NCBI GenBank assembly: GCA_033961575.1
Contig: CM066735.1
Coordinates: 91,581,449 to 91,645,448 of the forward strand
Origin: Aselliscus stoliczkanus
Taxonomy: Eukaryota; Chordata; Mammalia; Chiroptera; Hipposideridae
Direction of reading: 5' to 3'
Length of the DNA: 64,000 nt
Shown here: positions 11,430-21,965 of the stretch, one piece after another
Position numbering within the stretch: position 1 is the stretch's first letter
Layout: each line of letters opens with the position of its first letter
Position numbers and translations under genes: made by a program
Notes under the pieces: model-generated
Seen by the model: only the letters and a program-made list of their open reading frames with translations
Told to the model about the DNA's origin: nothing
Database searches by the model: none

Positions 11430-11804
11430 TTTTTTTTGTTGTTGTTTGTTTGTTTGTTTGTTTTAAGGGCAGTGTCACTGGCCCTCATATGTGGGACCCG
11501 AACCGGGGCCGCTGGCTTCCCAAGCCAGCTTTTTTTTTTTTTTTTTTGAGTGAGTGAATAGTGAATGTCAGAGATAGATTTAGAGAAGAATTTGGGATAT
11601 TTAGTCTTTTTCTTTTTCTTTTTTTTTTTTTTTAGCTGAGCCATCCTGCCACCTGTTGGCAGCTCAACGGCAACTCAGCTTGGGCTGGCATCGAACCGCC
11701 GTTGCTCAGAGCTCAGCTCGCATTCTTGAGCGAGCTCTTAACCAACTGAGCCACTCGGCCAGCCCTCAAGCCAGCTCTTAACCACCGCGCCACTCGGCCG
11801 ACCT
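11430..11804 (-). mobile_element. Type A SINE split by a nested insertion
   Basis: Minus-strand type A SINE: its 3' part is at 11464-11530 (GGGCAGTGTCACTGGCC ... CAAGCCAGCT) and its 5' part at 11767-11804 (CAAGCCAGCTCTTAACC ... GCCACTCGGCCGACC). The 10-bp CAAGCCAGCT is present on both sides of the insert (11521-11530 and 11767-11776), as expected for a TSD. The poly(T) side has a (GTTT)n tract at 11440-11462. Confidence 0.93.
11531..11766 (-). mobile_element. Type B SINE with 3' transduced segment
   Basis: Read on the minus strand: type B SINE (head at 11766, end GGATGGCTCAGCT at about 11635), first poly(A), about 80 bp of non-SINE sequence (11549-11615), then a second poly(A) and the TSD. 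This is the layout expected when transcription reads past the SINE's own poly(A) and the longer RNA is reinserted. The target was the type A SINE around it. Confidence 0.85.
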
Positions 11805-12130
11805 GGTTCATGCACATTTTTGCTCTCTAGGTTCAAAACTGGTCTGCAAGAGATGAGGTGGAGGTTCATGAATCCTCAAGAAGGAGAGAGTTTTGGGACC
11901 TGAGGTGACTTGTTTTCGGAATTGCCAATAGATCGGGTGGTTGCAGGTGTGAGTACACACATCACATTCGATACTAAACAAATGTTCTATTTTTTTCTGG
12001 TCAAAGAGAAGCACAAACACCTTAAGAATTTTAGGATGAGCAATAGGTGAAAAAAAGTCACAAACACCAGTCGCCTGACAATTGGATAGTTGGTATCCAG
12101 GTCATGGGAACAGGGGCTGGGAACAATGGG
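11805..12130. other. Unique sequence
   Basis: No gene or repeat recognised. Confidence 0.4.
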
Positions 12131-12134
12131 TATG

Positions 12135-12600
12135 ACTGGTAGACGGTCTCCCAAAGATATGTCCTCGTGCTAATCCCCAGAACCTGTGACTATTACCTTA
12201 TATGGCAAAAGATGCAATTAAGCTAAGGCTCTGGAGAGGACCAACTGACCCTGGATTATCCAGTGGGCCCTAAATGCAGCCACATGTGTCTTTATGACAG
12301 AGAGGCCAAAGGAGTTTTGACACGGACCCCCAGAGAGACGTGAAGTGATATGAAGTGATTTCTGTGAAGCGATATGCAGGCAAAGACAGAGATTCAAGAG
12401 AGGCAGCCACAAGCCAAGGCACACCTGCCAGCACCAGACGAGGCAAGGGACCTCCCTAGAGCCTCTGTAGGAAGTGTGGCCCTACTGACACCTTGATTTC
12501 GGTCTTCTGGCCTCTAGAACTATGAGAAAATTAATTTCGGTTGTTTTAAGCCACTGAGTTTGTCGTCATTTGTTACAGCAACTGTAGGAAACTAATAAAT
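12135..12600 (+). mobile_element. MaLR-type LTR (MLT1-like)
   Basis: Sense-strand LTR hallmarks in order: GTCTCCCAAAGATATGTCCT, CTAATCCCCAGAACCTGTGA, TTACCTTATATGGCAAAAGA, CTGGATTATCCAGTGGGCCC, a middle with AGCCACAAGCCAAGGCAC, ACTGACACCTTGATTTCGGT, TTTTAAGCCACTGAGTTTGT and GTAGGAAACTAATAAA. Solo LTR; no internal region adjoins it. Confidence 0.8.
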
Positions 12601-12744
12601 GGGTAATAGGTGTGGGGAGAGATATACAGAAAGAAATTATGATTTTTTTTTTTTTCAGCTGGATACTCAGGGAGGCTAGAACCTGATAAGTCACTGAGCA
12701 GACTCTGGGGATGGCAGATGACAATGACATCCTGCGGCCGGAAG

Positions 12745-13305
12745 AATTCTAGGGTAGCCCTGACCTTTACCACCTGATGTTTGTCCTGTGGTTAAGTTAA
12801 TGTCCATGGCATAGGGATACTGCAGAAGTTATTAAGGTTACTAATCAGTAGGCTGTAAGATAGAGATATTATCCCCATGGCCCTAAGCTAATCACAGGAG
12901 CCCTTTAAATGCAGAGTCTTCTCCAGCTGGTAGGAGAAGAGAACTTCGGTGAGATGTGCTCCAGGGGCCTGGATGAAAGCAAACATCCATTCTGTGAATT
13001 GTCAATGGAGAAGCATGGACTCCTGCAGCTGAGAGGGAGTCCTGTCTGACAGCGATGGAAAATGGAGATCTTAGTCCTTCAGCATAAGGAAAAGGATTCT
13101 GCCAACAGCCAGTGAGCCTAGAAGAGTCCCAGGTAAGAACCATGGCCTCCGCCAACACCTTGCCTTGATCCTGTGATACCTTGAGCAAGAATCCAGCCAC
13201 ACTGTGCATGACTTCTGACCTATAGATCTGTAAGCGAATAGGTGGGTGTTGTTCTAAGCTGCTCAACTTGTGGTAATTTGTTACATGGTAACTGATACAC
13301 ATCCT
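12745..13305 (+). mobile_element. Second LTR-like unit, same orientation
   Basis: Blocks TTATTAAGGTTACTAATCAG, CTAAGCTAATCACAGGAGCC, CTTTAAATGCAGAGTCTTCT, CTTGAGCAAGAATCCAGCCA, CTTGTGGTAATTTGTTACAT and GTAACTGATACACA match the plan of mammalian LTRs of the MLT1/MER type. Diverged from the neighbour at 12135-12600, so this is not an obvious LTR pair of one provirus. Confidence 0.65.
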
Positions 13306-13620
13306 CAGTTCTTGAACTGACCTGGAATGGGCAGGGAGACGGCAGGTATGACAGAGTTCTCTTCAGTGTCATTCATCTACTCATTCCCCACCTTCCTCTG
13401 TCACCCACCCCACACACACCACTACTACACGCCTGGTCTGTGAAGAAGCTACCAAAGCCCAGGATACATTTCTGTGATCTGGTTTATCCACATTAATCCT
13501 GAAGAAATCAAGTTCTTAGTCTAGCAGAGGTTCCTGTAGGCAGGTTCTTTAAAATCATGCTATATGGAAAATAAACTTGTCCATTCTCAAGTGGACCCAC
13601 AACACTGTGCAACACAGATA

Positions 13621-13645
13621 CACACAGACACACACACACACACAC
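13621..13645. repeat. (CA)n microsatellite, short
   Basis: CACACAGACACACACACACA type tract with one interruption. Confidence 0.9.
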
Positions 13646-13784
13646 CGGCACAGCTAAATGCTAAGGTGTATTCTGTCCATTTTCAAGAGAAAAAAAATTA
13701 CAGACATTTACCACTATAACCAAGAGAAAGAAAACTTCATTGGACCCAACTAAGAGCATAAATCTCATCTCTCTCCACTCACTC

Positions 13785-14090
13785 AGCCCCACTAATTTCC
13801 TTGAAGTTCCTGATCCCTGCTCTAGGGCATTTTCACATGCTTTCTCTCCTCTGTCTGAAACATTCTTCCTTCCATTCTTTAAATAGCTGACTCCTCATCT
13901 TTAAGATTTGAACTTAAATATAATCTTCCCAAACACTCTTTTCCCTGACCACCCAATCTGAAATTGGTCTCCATTGTCAGTCCCTCCAAGTCTCTGTTCT
14001 TTTCTGTCAGGGTACTTCGTCACATTTTGTAATTATATATTGATTTCTTTGTCTGCTTGCTTGATTACTAGAGTAAAGCTTTATATATTA
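13785..14090 (+). mobile_element. L2 fragment
   Basis: Sense L2 3'-region order: CTAGGGCATTTTCACATGCT, TGTCTGAAACATTCTTCCTT, TAGCTGACTCCTCATCTTTA, AGATTTGAACTTAAATATAA, TTCCCTGACCACCCAATCTG, ending near CTTGATTACTAGAGTAAAGC. Ancient, diverged, non-coding. Confidence 0.75.
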
Positions 14091-14094
14091 TTCA

Positions 14095-14625
14095 GTACTC
14101 TTTTGGTTGCGTGCAACAAAAATCCCCTCTGGCTTGCTTAACTGGACAAGAGGGGTAGCTTGTCTGATTCAGAGAAAATGCTGTACCCCAAAGTGTCCAC
14201 AAGGACATGAATGATGAATAGTGAAGGACTTTTCAGTCCTTCTCTCATAACTCCAGCCACTTTAGAAATGAGAGTGCCTCATTTCCTGGGACAAAAAAAT
14301 CTCATAGTCTGTTTAGGATGAGTTTCTGCACTTGGATATCACTAAGTTCCTTTCTTGGGCCCAGTGTGAGACCAAGAAAACACAATCTGTTATTTTGTTA
14401 TCAGAAGGGAGGAGAGGGTGAAGGTGGGTGATTCTAGGCTGGGAACATATGGGCATTACCACTTTCATTGAACATGGATTGTGTGTAAGGCTCAGGAGTA
14501 AGTCATGCTACTATGTCTATGGGTCTCTGACTTTTTCAGCCTCCCTACAAGTCTTTTAACTTTTGGAATGTATGAGTCTCCAGCAGGTGTTGTCACCATC
14601 AAGAAGCTTTATGTCACTGTGTCTA
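14095..14625. other. Unclassified sequence
   Basis: GCGTGCAACAAAAATCCCCT and following text hint at an old MER-type repeat, but I cannot assign it. No gene signal. Confidence 0.3.
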
Positions 14626-14627
14626 GG

Positions 14628-16690
14628 TGCTGTAGACCGAGTATTTGTGTTTCCCCCCAAATTCATACATTGAGACTTAATCCCAATGCAATGGTATTAT
14701 GAGGTGGGGCCTTTGTGGAGTGATTAAGTCATGGGGTGGAGCCCTCTTGACTGGGATTAGTGTCCTTACAATGGTCCCCAAGGAGCTCCCTCTCCCCTTC
14801 CACTGCACAAAGACACAGCAAAAACATGGCCTTTCTATGAACCAGAAAGTAGGCTTTCAACAGACACAGCACTGCCAGCACCTTGGTCTTAGGCTTCCCA
14901 GCCTCCAGAACTGTGAGAAGTCATTTTCTGTTGTTTATGAGTCATCCAGTATATTGGTATTTTTGTTACAGTGGCCCGAAAGGACTAGGACAGACATGGA
15001 TACCAAGAAACGGCGCTGCTGCTGTAAAAAAAAAACAAAACCTAAAATGTGGAAGTGGCTTTGGAAATAGGTCATGGCAGAGGCTGGACGAATTTGGAGG
15101 TGCATGTTGGAAAAAGTCTATGTTGCCATGAATGAACCCTGAGGGGTGATTCTGGTAAAAGCCCAGAAAGAAAAGAGGCATGCTTTAGAGACAGCCTCAG
15201 TCTGCTTAGGGAACACCCAAGTAATCCTAAGCAGAGTGTTGGTGGAAATATGGTTGCTGAAAAGGCCATTCTGATGAGGTCTCAGATGGATACGAGGAAC
15301 ATGTTATTGGCCAATGGGGGAAAGGCCACGCTTGTTATAAAGTGGCAAAGAACTTGGCCGAATTGTGTTTACTTTCTAGTGTTCTGTGGAAGCTAGATCT
15401 TGGGAGGGATGAAGCTAAATATTCAGCTGAAGCTCTTTCTAAGCAAAGGATTAAAGGAGTGATCTAGTCTCTCCTGCCTGTTTATGGTAAAATTGGAGAA
15501 GAGAGAAATGACTCAGCATGGACTTGTTCTTTAAAAAGGAAGCAGAACATAAAGATTTGGAAAATCATCAGTTTATCCTATTATTCAGCATAAAACGCTA
15601 AGGGTGTGGATAAGGAGATTAGTGTGGATCAGCCATCTCAACAGAAGGTGAAGGCCTGTGTCCAAGACAATGGAAGAGGGATCCTGACAGTAACTCAGGG
15701 ATGATCAGAGCTATTGGTTTCAAAGGAAAGGCTTCTGGTTTCTGCAGGATCTCTGTGCAAACCACAGAGGAGGGGGCGAGCCTGTCTCTCATCACAGGCT
15801 CTGCGCCTCACACTTCAGTGGGTGCTGTGCCTCTCAGTCGCCTTAAGTGTCTCTCCTATTGCCCTACTGTGACACAGGCTGAGGTGGCCACCCCTCTGGA
15901 GGGAACAGGCAAACTTTGGCGATGTCCATGTGGCACTGTCTCTGCAGAGTGCCTGAGCAATGGGGGTTTGGCAGATTTCAAAAGATGCCCAGGCACAGAG
16001 CCGGGAAGGTGCCCTTGGCCAAGCCATTGGAAAAGGGCCTCCTCAAGCCTTGGGGGGCCAAAACCCTGCCTGGTGACAGTGTGGAGGCAGGACCAACACC
16101 CCATTGGGTCCAGAGGGCAGGACTTCTGCCCCATGGGCCTGGGAGGCAGAGCATGAGCCAAAGAACATTACTCTTCAGCCCTCAGGTTTACTGTTTTTTG
16201 CCCCATTGGGTTTCGAAGTTGTTCAGGACCTGTCACTCCTTTCTTCTTTACCACTCCTCCCGTTTGGAATGGGAGTGTCATTCCTATGCCTATCCCAATA
16301 CTGTGTTTTGGAAGCACAGAACTTGTTTGATTTCACAGGTTCACAGCTGGAGAGCAACTTGCCTCAGGATAAATTGTACCTTATGTCTCACCATATCTAA
16401 TATTTAGATGAGACTTTGGACTTTGACTTTTTTTTTTTTTTTTTTAGCTGAGCCATCCTGCCACCTGTTGGCAGCTCAATGGCAACTCAGCTCTGGCTGG
16501 CATCGAACTGGCATCGAACCGCTGTTGCTCAGAGCTCAGCTTGCACTCTTGAGCGAGCTCTTAACCAACTGAGCCACTCGGCCGGCCCTCAGACTTTGAC
16601 TTTTGAGTTGATGTTGGAATGAGTTAAGACTTTTGGTGCTGTTAGAATGGAATGAAAGTATTTCATATGCCAAAAGAACATAATTTTGAG
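14628..16690 (+). mobile_element. MaLR retroelement: 5' LTR plus internal region
   Basis: LTR at 14628-14992 starts TGCTGTAGACCGAGTATTTG and ends CGAAAGGACTAGGACA, with TCATACATTGAGACTTAATC, GAGGTGGGGCCTTTGTGGAG, CAGCCTCCAGAACTGTGAGA and TCTGTTGTTTATGAGTCATC between. The internal region follows at once (AATGTGGAAGTGGCTTTGGA, TTATAAAGTGGCAAAGAACT) and runs to AGTTAAGACTTTTGGTGCTG and GAACATAATTTTGAGATCCA, close to where a 3' LTR would begin; no 3' LTR is visible. Open frames of 151 and 163 codons inside (15701-16156, 15916-16407) lie in this non-coding internal part and are not genes. A type B SINE interrupts it at 16432-16591. Confidence 0.88.
16432..16591 (-). mobile_element. Type B SINE with short internal duplication
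   Basis: Minus-strand type B SINE: poly(T), AGCTGAGCCATCCTGCCACC, ending GAGCCACTCGGCCGGCCC. TSD GACTTTGACTTTT at 16419-16431 and 16592-16604. It has an 11-bp direct repeat CTGGCATCGAA next to the B-box region, so the copy is slightly longer than its relatives and its internal promoter may be altered. Confidence 0.95.
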
Positions 16691-16879
16691 ATCCAGGGCA
16701 GAATACTATAGAATATTTGTAAACACTAGTCTGTATTTGTTATAGATTAAGACTAAACAGATTAAGACACTAAATGGACTAAGACACTAGATGAACCAGA
16801 TACCATAGGCAATTCTGGCCTGTTGTGTTGCACAGAGCTGGAGGGGTGCAAATGCACCCCTGATAAGACAATTTGGGCA

Positions 16880-17010
16880 GTAAGATGTGGTGAGAAAAAC
16901 TGGGGCCCCAGAGAGAATCTTGAGTTTGAATCCAGTCTTACCCCTGTGACTTTGGCTGAGTCAGCCTGTCTGAGCCTCAATGTCCTCATCTATAAAATGA
17001 GTAAAATTAT
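16880..17010 (+). mobile_element. MIR SINE fragment
   Basis: Sense MIR core: AGTTTGAATCCAGTCTTACC, GACTTTGGCTGAGTCAGCCT, GAGCCTCAATGTCCTCATCT, ATAAAATGAGTAAAATT, then a short (AT)n at 17011-17022. Confidence 0.75.
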
Positions 17011-17119
17011 ATATATATATAACAGCTGGCTAATAAAGCCTTTCACGGGTTCCTTTGTACCATATCATTTTATTTTCTGCATGCCACCTATAACATAAGA
17101 AATTATTATATGTATGTAT

Positions 17120-17275
17120 TTATACATTTGTTTATCTGTCTCCCCACCAAAATTAAAGTTCTTGGAGGGCAGGGGCTTCTCTGACTTGTTCAAGGCTACA
17201 TTTTTGGTGCCTGGCACATCATAGCTGCTTAGTAAATACTTGTTGAATAAACGAATACACAATGAATGAATAAAT
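17120..17275 (+). mobile_element. L2 3' end
   Basis: AATTAAAGTTCTTGGAGGGC, AGGGGCTTCTCTGACTTG, GGTGCCTGGCACATCATAGC, TTAGTAAATACTTGTTGAAT: classic L2 3' terminus in sense orientation. Confidence 0.85.
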
Positions 17276-18505
17276 GGGGACCCAAGAGGGAAACAGAAGG
17301 GGATACATGGAGTTCATCTTTTTTTGAGGTGTTGAAAATGGCCGCAAGTGACTTAAAAGCTCTGGCAAACAAATTGCATCCCGAAGCCACATTTTCTACA
17401 TTATTCTGTTTATTTTCCTGCTGTCATGCCGTGGCTTTAGTCACTCTTGTTTAAACATTCCAATCATGTCTCAGCAGTGCCACAGAGTAATAAGAGAAAG
17501 GTTGAGGGTCAGAGGAAGATGCTAGGACACTAATGGCTAATGAGTCAGGAATCCCGATGGAGGTGCCCGGTCTGTCTTGAATCAACCTGGGAGCTCCCAG
17601 GTAGTTTATTTGAAAAAGCCATAATTATAATTTCCTTAACATTTCCTTATAGGTGTGAAGATGAAATGACCAAGTGTGTAGAAAACACTTGATACCTAGT
17701 AGGTCCTACATAAATGTTCTTCTAGAAATTAGGCTAAAACCCCATAATCCCGGCCCAGTACATGTTCTTCCTTCAGAAATGACTACACACTGTCGCTGAG
17801 TGATAAACTGTATTTTCCCAGAATTACTGCCAGCTTTGGCCCCTGGCATTTCCTCTTTTTCAAGTTAAAAAACAAAAACAAAACCCCAGAAAAAACCCAG
17901 CCCCTACTTTATCAACGATGTAGCAACTCAGCTCTGGCAGAAGAAATGTAAATTGCTCCAGGAGCAGCCAATCTGTGGTGTAATCTGGTGGTCCTCTTGT
18001 AAAGAAGTTAAACAAACAGTGGAAAGCCTGACCCCTGATCCTGAAGTTTTTCCACCTGCTTTGTAATTAAACACCCGTTTATGGCCCTGAGGGAAGGACG
18101 GGTGAGTGGCAGGAAGGTGGGGTAAGTTTCCAAGCACATTCCTTTGTGGGCCTGGCAAGAAGGCTCCCCTGAAGAGTCAGAGCACTCCCCTGCCCCCACC
18201 CCCACCCATTGTCCCATCTGACTTGTGCCTAAGAGGACCAGACGCTGCTCTGACAGCCTGCGGGGGCCAGGAGCTGGTCTCCTGAGCAAACTGGATCCAA
18301 ACACAGCAGGTCCCCTTTCAGCCAGGGGCTTTAGAATTACTCGAGATATTTTTACCTTTGAAAATACTTCTGCCTGTTTTATCTTGAGAAAACTCCTGCA
18401 GGACTCTATTAGGGAGTATCAAATTCCAAGATTTCAGAAACTCAGGGAAGTCGGGGAGAGGGCTGGCGATTTTCAGCAGTTTTCACTGCCCAAACCTCCT
18501 GCCTG
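17276..18505. other. Unique segment
   Basis: No gene recognised; no repeat I can name. Short GC-rich stretches (18150-18300) contain open frames of up to 101 codons without domain features. Confidence 0.4.
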
Positions 18506-18632
18506 GGAGACCCTGGGGGAAGCTACTTAGCCCCCCCCCCCCCATAAATGGGAATAAGAGTACTATATATCTCAGGGGTGTATAATGAGGATTGAATGAC
18601 TCAACACAGTGGCTGGCATGCAGTATCTTTTA
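18506..18632 (+). mobile_element. MIR fragment with poly(C) run
   Basis: GAAGCTACTTAGCC then 13 C (18531-18543), TAAATGGGAATAAGAGTACT, GAGGATTGAATGACTCAACA, GTGGCTGGCATGCAG: sense MIR. The C-run lies where MIR normally has 'cctctctgtgcctcagtttcc', so it probably arose by local slippage. It is the target of the large SINE insertion that follows. Confidence 0.7.
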
Positions 18633-18645
18633 AGAAATATTTCTC

Positions 18646-19083
18646 GGGTCGGCCAAGTGGCGCCTTGGTTAAGAGCTGACTTGGGACGTGAGCTCTGAGG
18701 AGCAGGGTTCCGGTTTGGATCCCACATGAGGGCCAGTGACACTGCCCTCTACAGCTAAGATGGTGAACAACAGCTCCACCTGGAGCTGGGCTGTGTGAGC
18801 CCCGGTGACGGTGTGGGCTGCAGCCCCTGCTGCAGTGGGCTGCCATAGGCTGCAGTGAGTGGCCGGCAGCCAGCGTGAGAGGCTGGCAGCCAGTGTGAGC
18901 TGCCAATAGCCGCGGTGAGCGACCATCCAGAGGCCGGCGACCCTCATCCGGGAAGAGCGCAATGACAATACCAACATGGGCCAGTGAAGCAACGTCCTCC
19001 GCAACTAGACTGAAGAACAAAAAGACAGCAACTTGTCTGTTCCCCTCCCCCAATTCCCCAATAAAATCTTTTTTAAAAAAAAG
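18646..19083 (+). mobile_element. Composite SINE, type C (short-tail form)
   Basis: Head GGTCGGCCAAGTGGCGCC, B-box-like GGTTTGGATCC, body with four units of about 20 bp, tail CCAATTCCCCAATAAAATC, then A-rich. It lacks the 27-bp tail segment seen in other copies. The antisense strand is open for 196 codons (18601-19191), an incidental property of the family. Confidence 0.92.
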
Positions 19084-19391
19084 GTAACATTCTTGATGAA
19101 AATTTTTATGCTCGCTAAGTGTGAAGCGCTGGCATTGAAAAAATGCATTGATATGAACTGGGTTCCATCTCCACAGCCTCATGAGCAACAACTGACAACA
19201 ATGTGGTCAGTCTACGTTGTCATTCTAGACTTCCCTAGGGAGACCAATCTCTGAGGAGGAAGAAAATGGAAACCACTGATCCCACTGATCTTAGGAGGGG
19301 GTTTCTTAAAACACAGAAAGGGGGAAAGAAAGGAGGTGGCAGAAGCACTTATCAAAGTAATCTGCATACACGTTAACTCCTTTAAAATAAT

Positions 19392-19722
19392 GCTGAACCT
19401 GGAGCTGGGCTGCCATGAGTCCCTGGCAACGGTGTAGGCTGCAGCCCCTGCTGCTGCAGTGGGCTGCCATAAGCTACAGTGAGTGGCCGGCAGCTTGCGT
19501 GAGCTGCCAAGAGCCACCTTGAGCAGCCGTCCAGTGGCCGACGACCCATCTGCCTCACCCGGGAAGAGTGCAATGATGATACCAACATGGGCCAGTGAAA
19601 TGATGTTCTGCACAACTAGACTGAAGAACAAAAGGACAGCAACTTGTCTGTTCCCCTTCCCCGATTCCCCAATGCTGTTCCCCTCCCTCAATGCCCCAAT
19701 AAAATCTTCAAATAAAAAAAAT
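19392..19722 (+). mobile_element. Type C SINE body, 5'-truncated (long-tail form)
   Basis: Starts within the body at TGAACCTGGAGCTGGGCTGC, lacks the tRNA-like head, has three repeat units and the long C-rich tail with AATAAAATCTTC. It forms the right end of the 1.08-kb insertion. Confidence 0.9.
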
Positions 19723-19999
19723 AGAAATATTTCTCTCCCTCTTCCCTTGCCCAGTTTTGCTAAGGACTATCTTCATTGATTGAGAAGGAAATACATGAAT
19801 CTGATTTTTAAAAATCAAACTTACACATGGATTCCAGTGAAAAGAAACTCTCCCTCCTATTCTTAACCCTCATTTCCTCTCAGAATGTTATCTGTATCTT
19901 GTGCACTCATCCAGGTGGGCAATAGAGACACACATTTGTATTTACATATGTGCACTTTTAAAATGACACATTTTGGCACACAACACACTGCTATGTCTT

Positions 20000-20345
20000 T
20001 TTAAAAAGTATATACCAACTGTATTGTGATACAGTTCACATACCATATAATTCACCCATTTATAATGTGTGCCTTACTTTTTATGCATTATTTATCTCAG
20101 TTCCCAGTCAGCCTGATTCCATCCCATTCTTTTCTATGGCTGCATCTTATGCCATTGCATAGATGTACTACAATTATCTTATTCAATCCTATATGGCTAG
20201 ACATTTAGGTGGTTGCCAGTGCTACAATGATAATGAATAACCTTGGACATACGTCTTGGTGCATGCCCACATACGGCTCTGAAGTTTCTCTTTCTGTCCC
20301 TATCCCTTTCCTGGGGGTAGGATCTGCTCCTTAGGCATCGTCAAT
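20000..20345 (-). mobile_element. Old L1 fragment, antisense
   Basis: TACCAACTGTATTGTGATAC, CAGTTCACATACCATATAAT, TGGCTGCATCTTATGCCATT, GCATAGATGTACTACAATTA, GACATTTAGGTGGTTGCCAG: antisense order of old mammalian L1 3' sequence. Degraded. Confidence 0.7.
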
Positions 20346-20764
20346 AACAACATCTCTAACCAACCAGCAGGTACATGATGCAAAATACACCTCCAGCTTG
20401 TTCTGTTGTTGTCTTTAGCTAATGACTTTAACATAGGCTGGGTAGCATACATTATCATGATTAACTATTGTTACTATCATTAATGAGACTGAGCATTATG
20501 ACAGGGGCTTGGCAGGAAAGCAACAGGGAAGAATTGGGGGATATTTATGGTTTAATGTTGATAGAACACTATTTACTATTTGTCAAGGCTGGGTTTGGCA
20601 AGAGATAGTCATGGACACATCATGCAGGTTGTAAAGCCAATTTCCCTCAACTTCCCTTCCCTGCTGCACTTAGAACAGCTCTCGACAACCTGAGGCTAAA
20701 GTCGAGACTCCTGAAAACTTGTCTGACAAGAGACCAGTGGCATTCTTCAGCCTGTCTCATAATA
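20346..20764. other. Unique sequence
   Basis: No gene or repeat recognised. Confidence 0.35.
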
Positions 20765-20950
20765 ATGGCAGGAAATACTTACAAAAGCTTTTACCACTCA
20801 TCAGGCATAATTCTAAGCATTTTACATGTATTATCTCAGCTACTTCTATAACAACCCCAGAAGAGGTTACCATAACCACCCCCATTTTACAAATGAGGAA
20901 ACTGAGGCATATAGAAGCTCCGTATGTCATCTAAGATCTTCCAGCTAGTG
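20765..20950 (-). mobile_element. MIR SINE, antisense
   Basis: CATAATTCTAAGCATTTTAC, ATGTATTATCTCAGCTACTT, CCCCCATTTTACAAATGAGG, AAACTGAGGCATATAGAAGC, CTTCCAGCTAGTGAGTTGGG: clear antisense MIR core. Confidence 0.88.
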
Positions 20951-21259
20951 AGTTGGGAAGCCAGGATTTGCCGGGTAGCTCAGCTGCTCTCTACTGCTGT
21001 CAAGACTACAAGAGCGGGTTGTTCTGTGTCTCTGTAAGATCAAGCCAGAGAATCCTAGCCCAACACTGGGCACACACAAGACACGTGATTCATTATAGTA
21101 GTTATTTTTATATTATTCCTGATACATCCTCCTGCTTCTTGTCAAATTCTTCCGAAGATATATTCTCTTCAGTCTTGAAGGGTTTGGGGAATATTTTATG
21201 AAAACACAACATATCTGGGTAAAAAGAAACGCTTCTTGAAAGGATTCAGTTCAGTGGAA

Positions 21260-21450
21260 GGAAAGGAGCGCTAGGCTGAATTCTCAGCTCTGCAACCTGT
21301 TAGCTGTGTGGCTGGTCTTAGGCCATTCTCATCTTCAGTCAGCCTCAGTGAAAAAGGGTCTCACTGAAAAATTGGGATAATCAGGGTGCCACTGTGCCTC
21401 GTGAATTGCTGTGAGCATTAAATAATGAACCTGAAGCACTCAGCACAGGG
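21260..21450 (+). mobile_element. MIR SINE
   Basis: TCTGCAACCTGTTAGCTGTG, then diverged core, GTGAATTGCTGTGAGCATTA, AATAATGAACCTGAAGCACT, CAGCACAGGGCTTGGAGCAG. Sense MIR; ends approximate. Confidence 0.65.
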
Positions 21451-21496
21451 CTTGGAGCAGGGAGGCTGTGGAGAATTGTGGTTAACACAAAACCTG

Positions 21497-21835
21497 TGGG
21501 TTCTAACTGGGTGACTTAAATTTAGCTCTCACAGCCTGGAGGATAGAAGTCTAAGATCAGAACGTAGGTGTGGTTTCTTCTGAGGCCTCTCTCCTTGGCT
21601 TGCAGATGGCTGCCTTCTCCTCGCATGGTCTTTCCTCTGTGCTTGTGCATCCCTGGTGTCTTTGTGTGGACACCAGTCAGATGGAATTGGGGCCCACCCT
21701 AACAGCTTCATTTTAACTAATCACTCCTTCAAATGCCCTATCTCCAAATACAGTCACATTCTCAGGTACTGGGGGTTAGGGCTTCCACATATGAATTTTG
21801 GGAGACACAATTCAGCCCATAACAATGGTGTAATA
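21497..21835 (-). mobile_element. MLT1-like LTR, antisense
   Basis: GAGGATAGAAGTCTAAGATC, CTCCTTGGCTTGCAGATGGC, TTTTAACTAATCACTCCTTC, AATGCCCTATCTCCAAATAC, AGTCACATTCTCAGGTACTG, GGGTTAGGGCTTCCACATAT, CAATTCAGCCCATAACA: typical antisense MaLR LTR. The 5' part of the antisense unit is missing. Confidence 0.85.
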
Positions 21836-21965
21836 TCAACCAGAAAGGGTTGTTTGAAGGTTAAAGAAACAAGACACGTGACAGGTTTGCAATAGTGTCT
21901 GTGCTCAATAAAGATTTTCTTTCCCACATCTTGAAAATCCTTTGGAGTTGTAACAAAATTGTGAT

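Larger units (their letters stand above)
18646..19722 (+). mobile_element. 1.08-kb SINE-derived insertion with one TSD
   Basis: Three parts between identical 13-bp flanks AGAAATATTTCTC (18633-18645 and 19723-19735): a full-length type C SINE with AATAAA and A-tail (18646-19083); about 308 bp of non-SINE sequence (19084-19391); and a 5'-truncated type C body with AATAAA and A-tail (19392-19722). Because one TSD pair encloses all three, they most simply entered as a single RNA that read through the first poly(A) signal and ended at the second. A later insertion inside a simpler element would need its own TSD, which I did not find. Confidence 0.85.

Noticed and set aside
12135..13305. Two same-strand LTR-like units read as LTRs of one provirus
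   Set aside because: They differ too much from each other and the space between is only about 150 bp with no internal region.
15701..16407. Overlapping 151- and 163-codon frames
   Set aside because: Both lie in the internal region of a MaLR element and show no recognisable retroviral or cellular domain.
18601..19191. 196-codon minus-strand open frame
   Set aside because: Antisense to a type C SINE; similar frames occur in other copies and track the repeat, not a gene.
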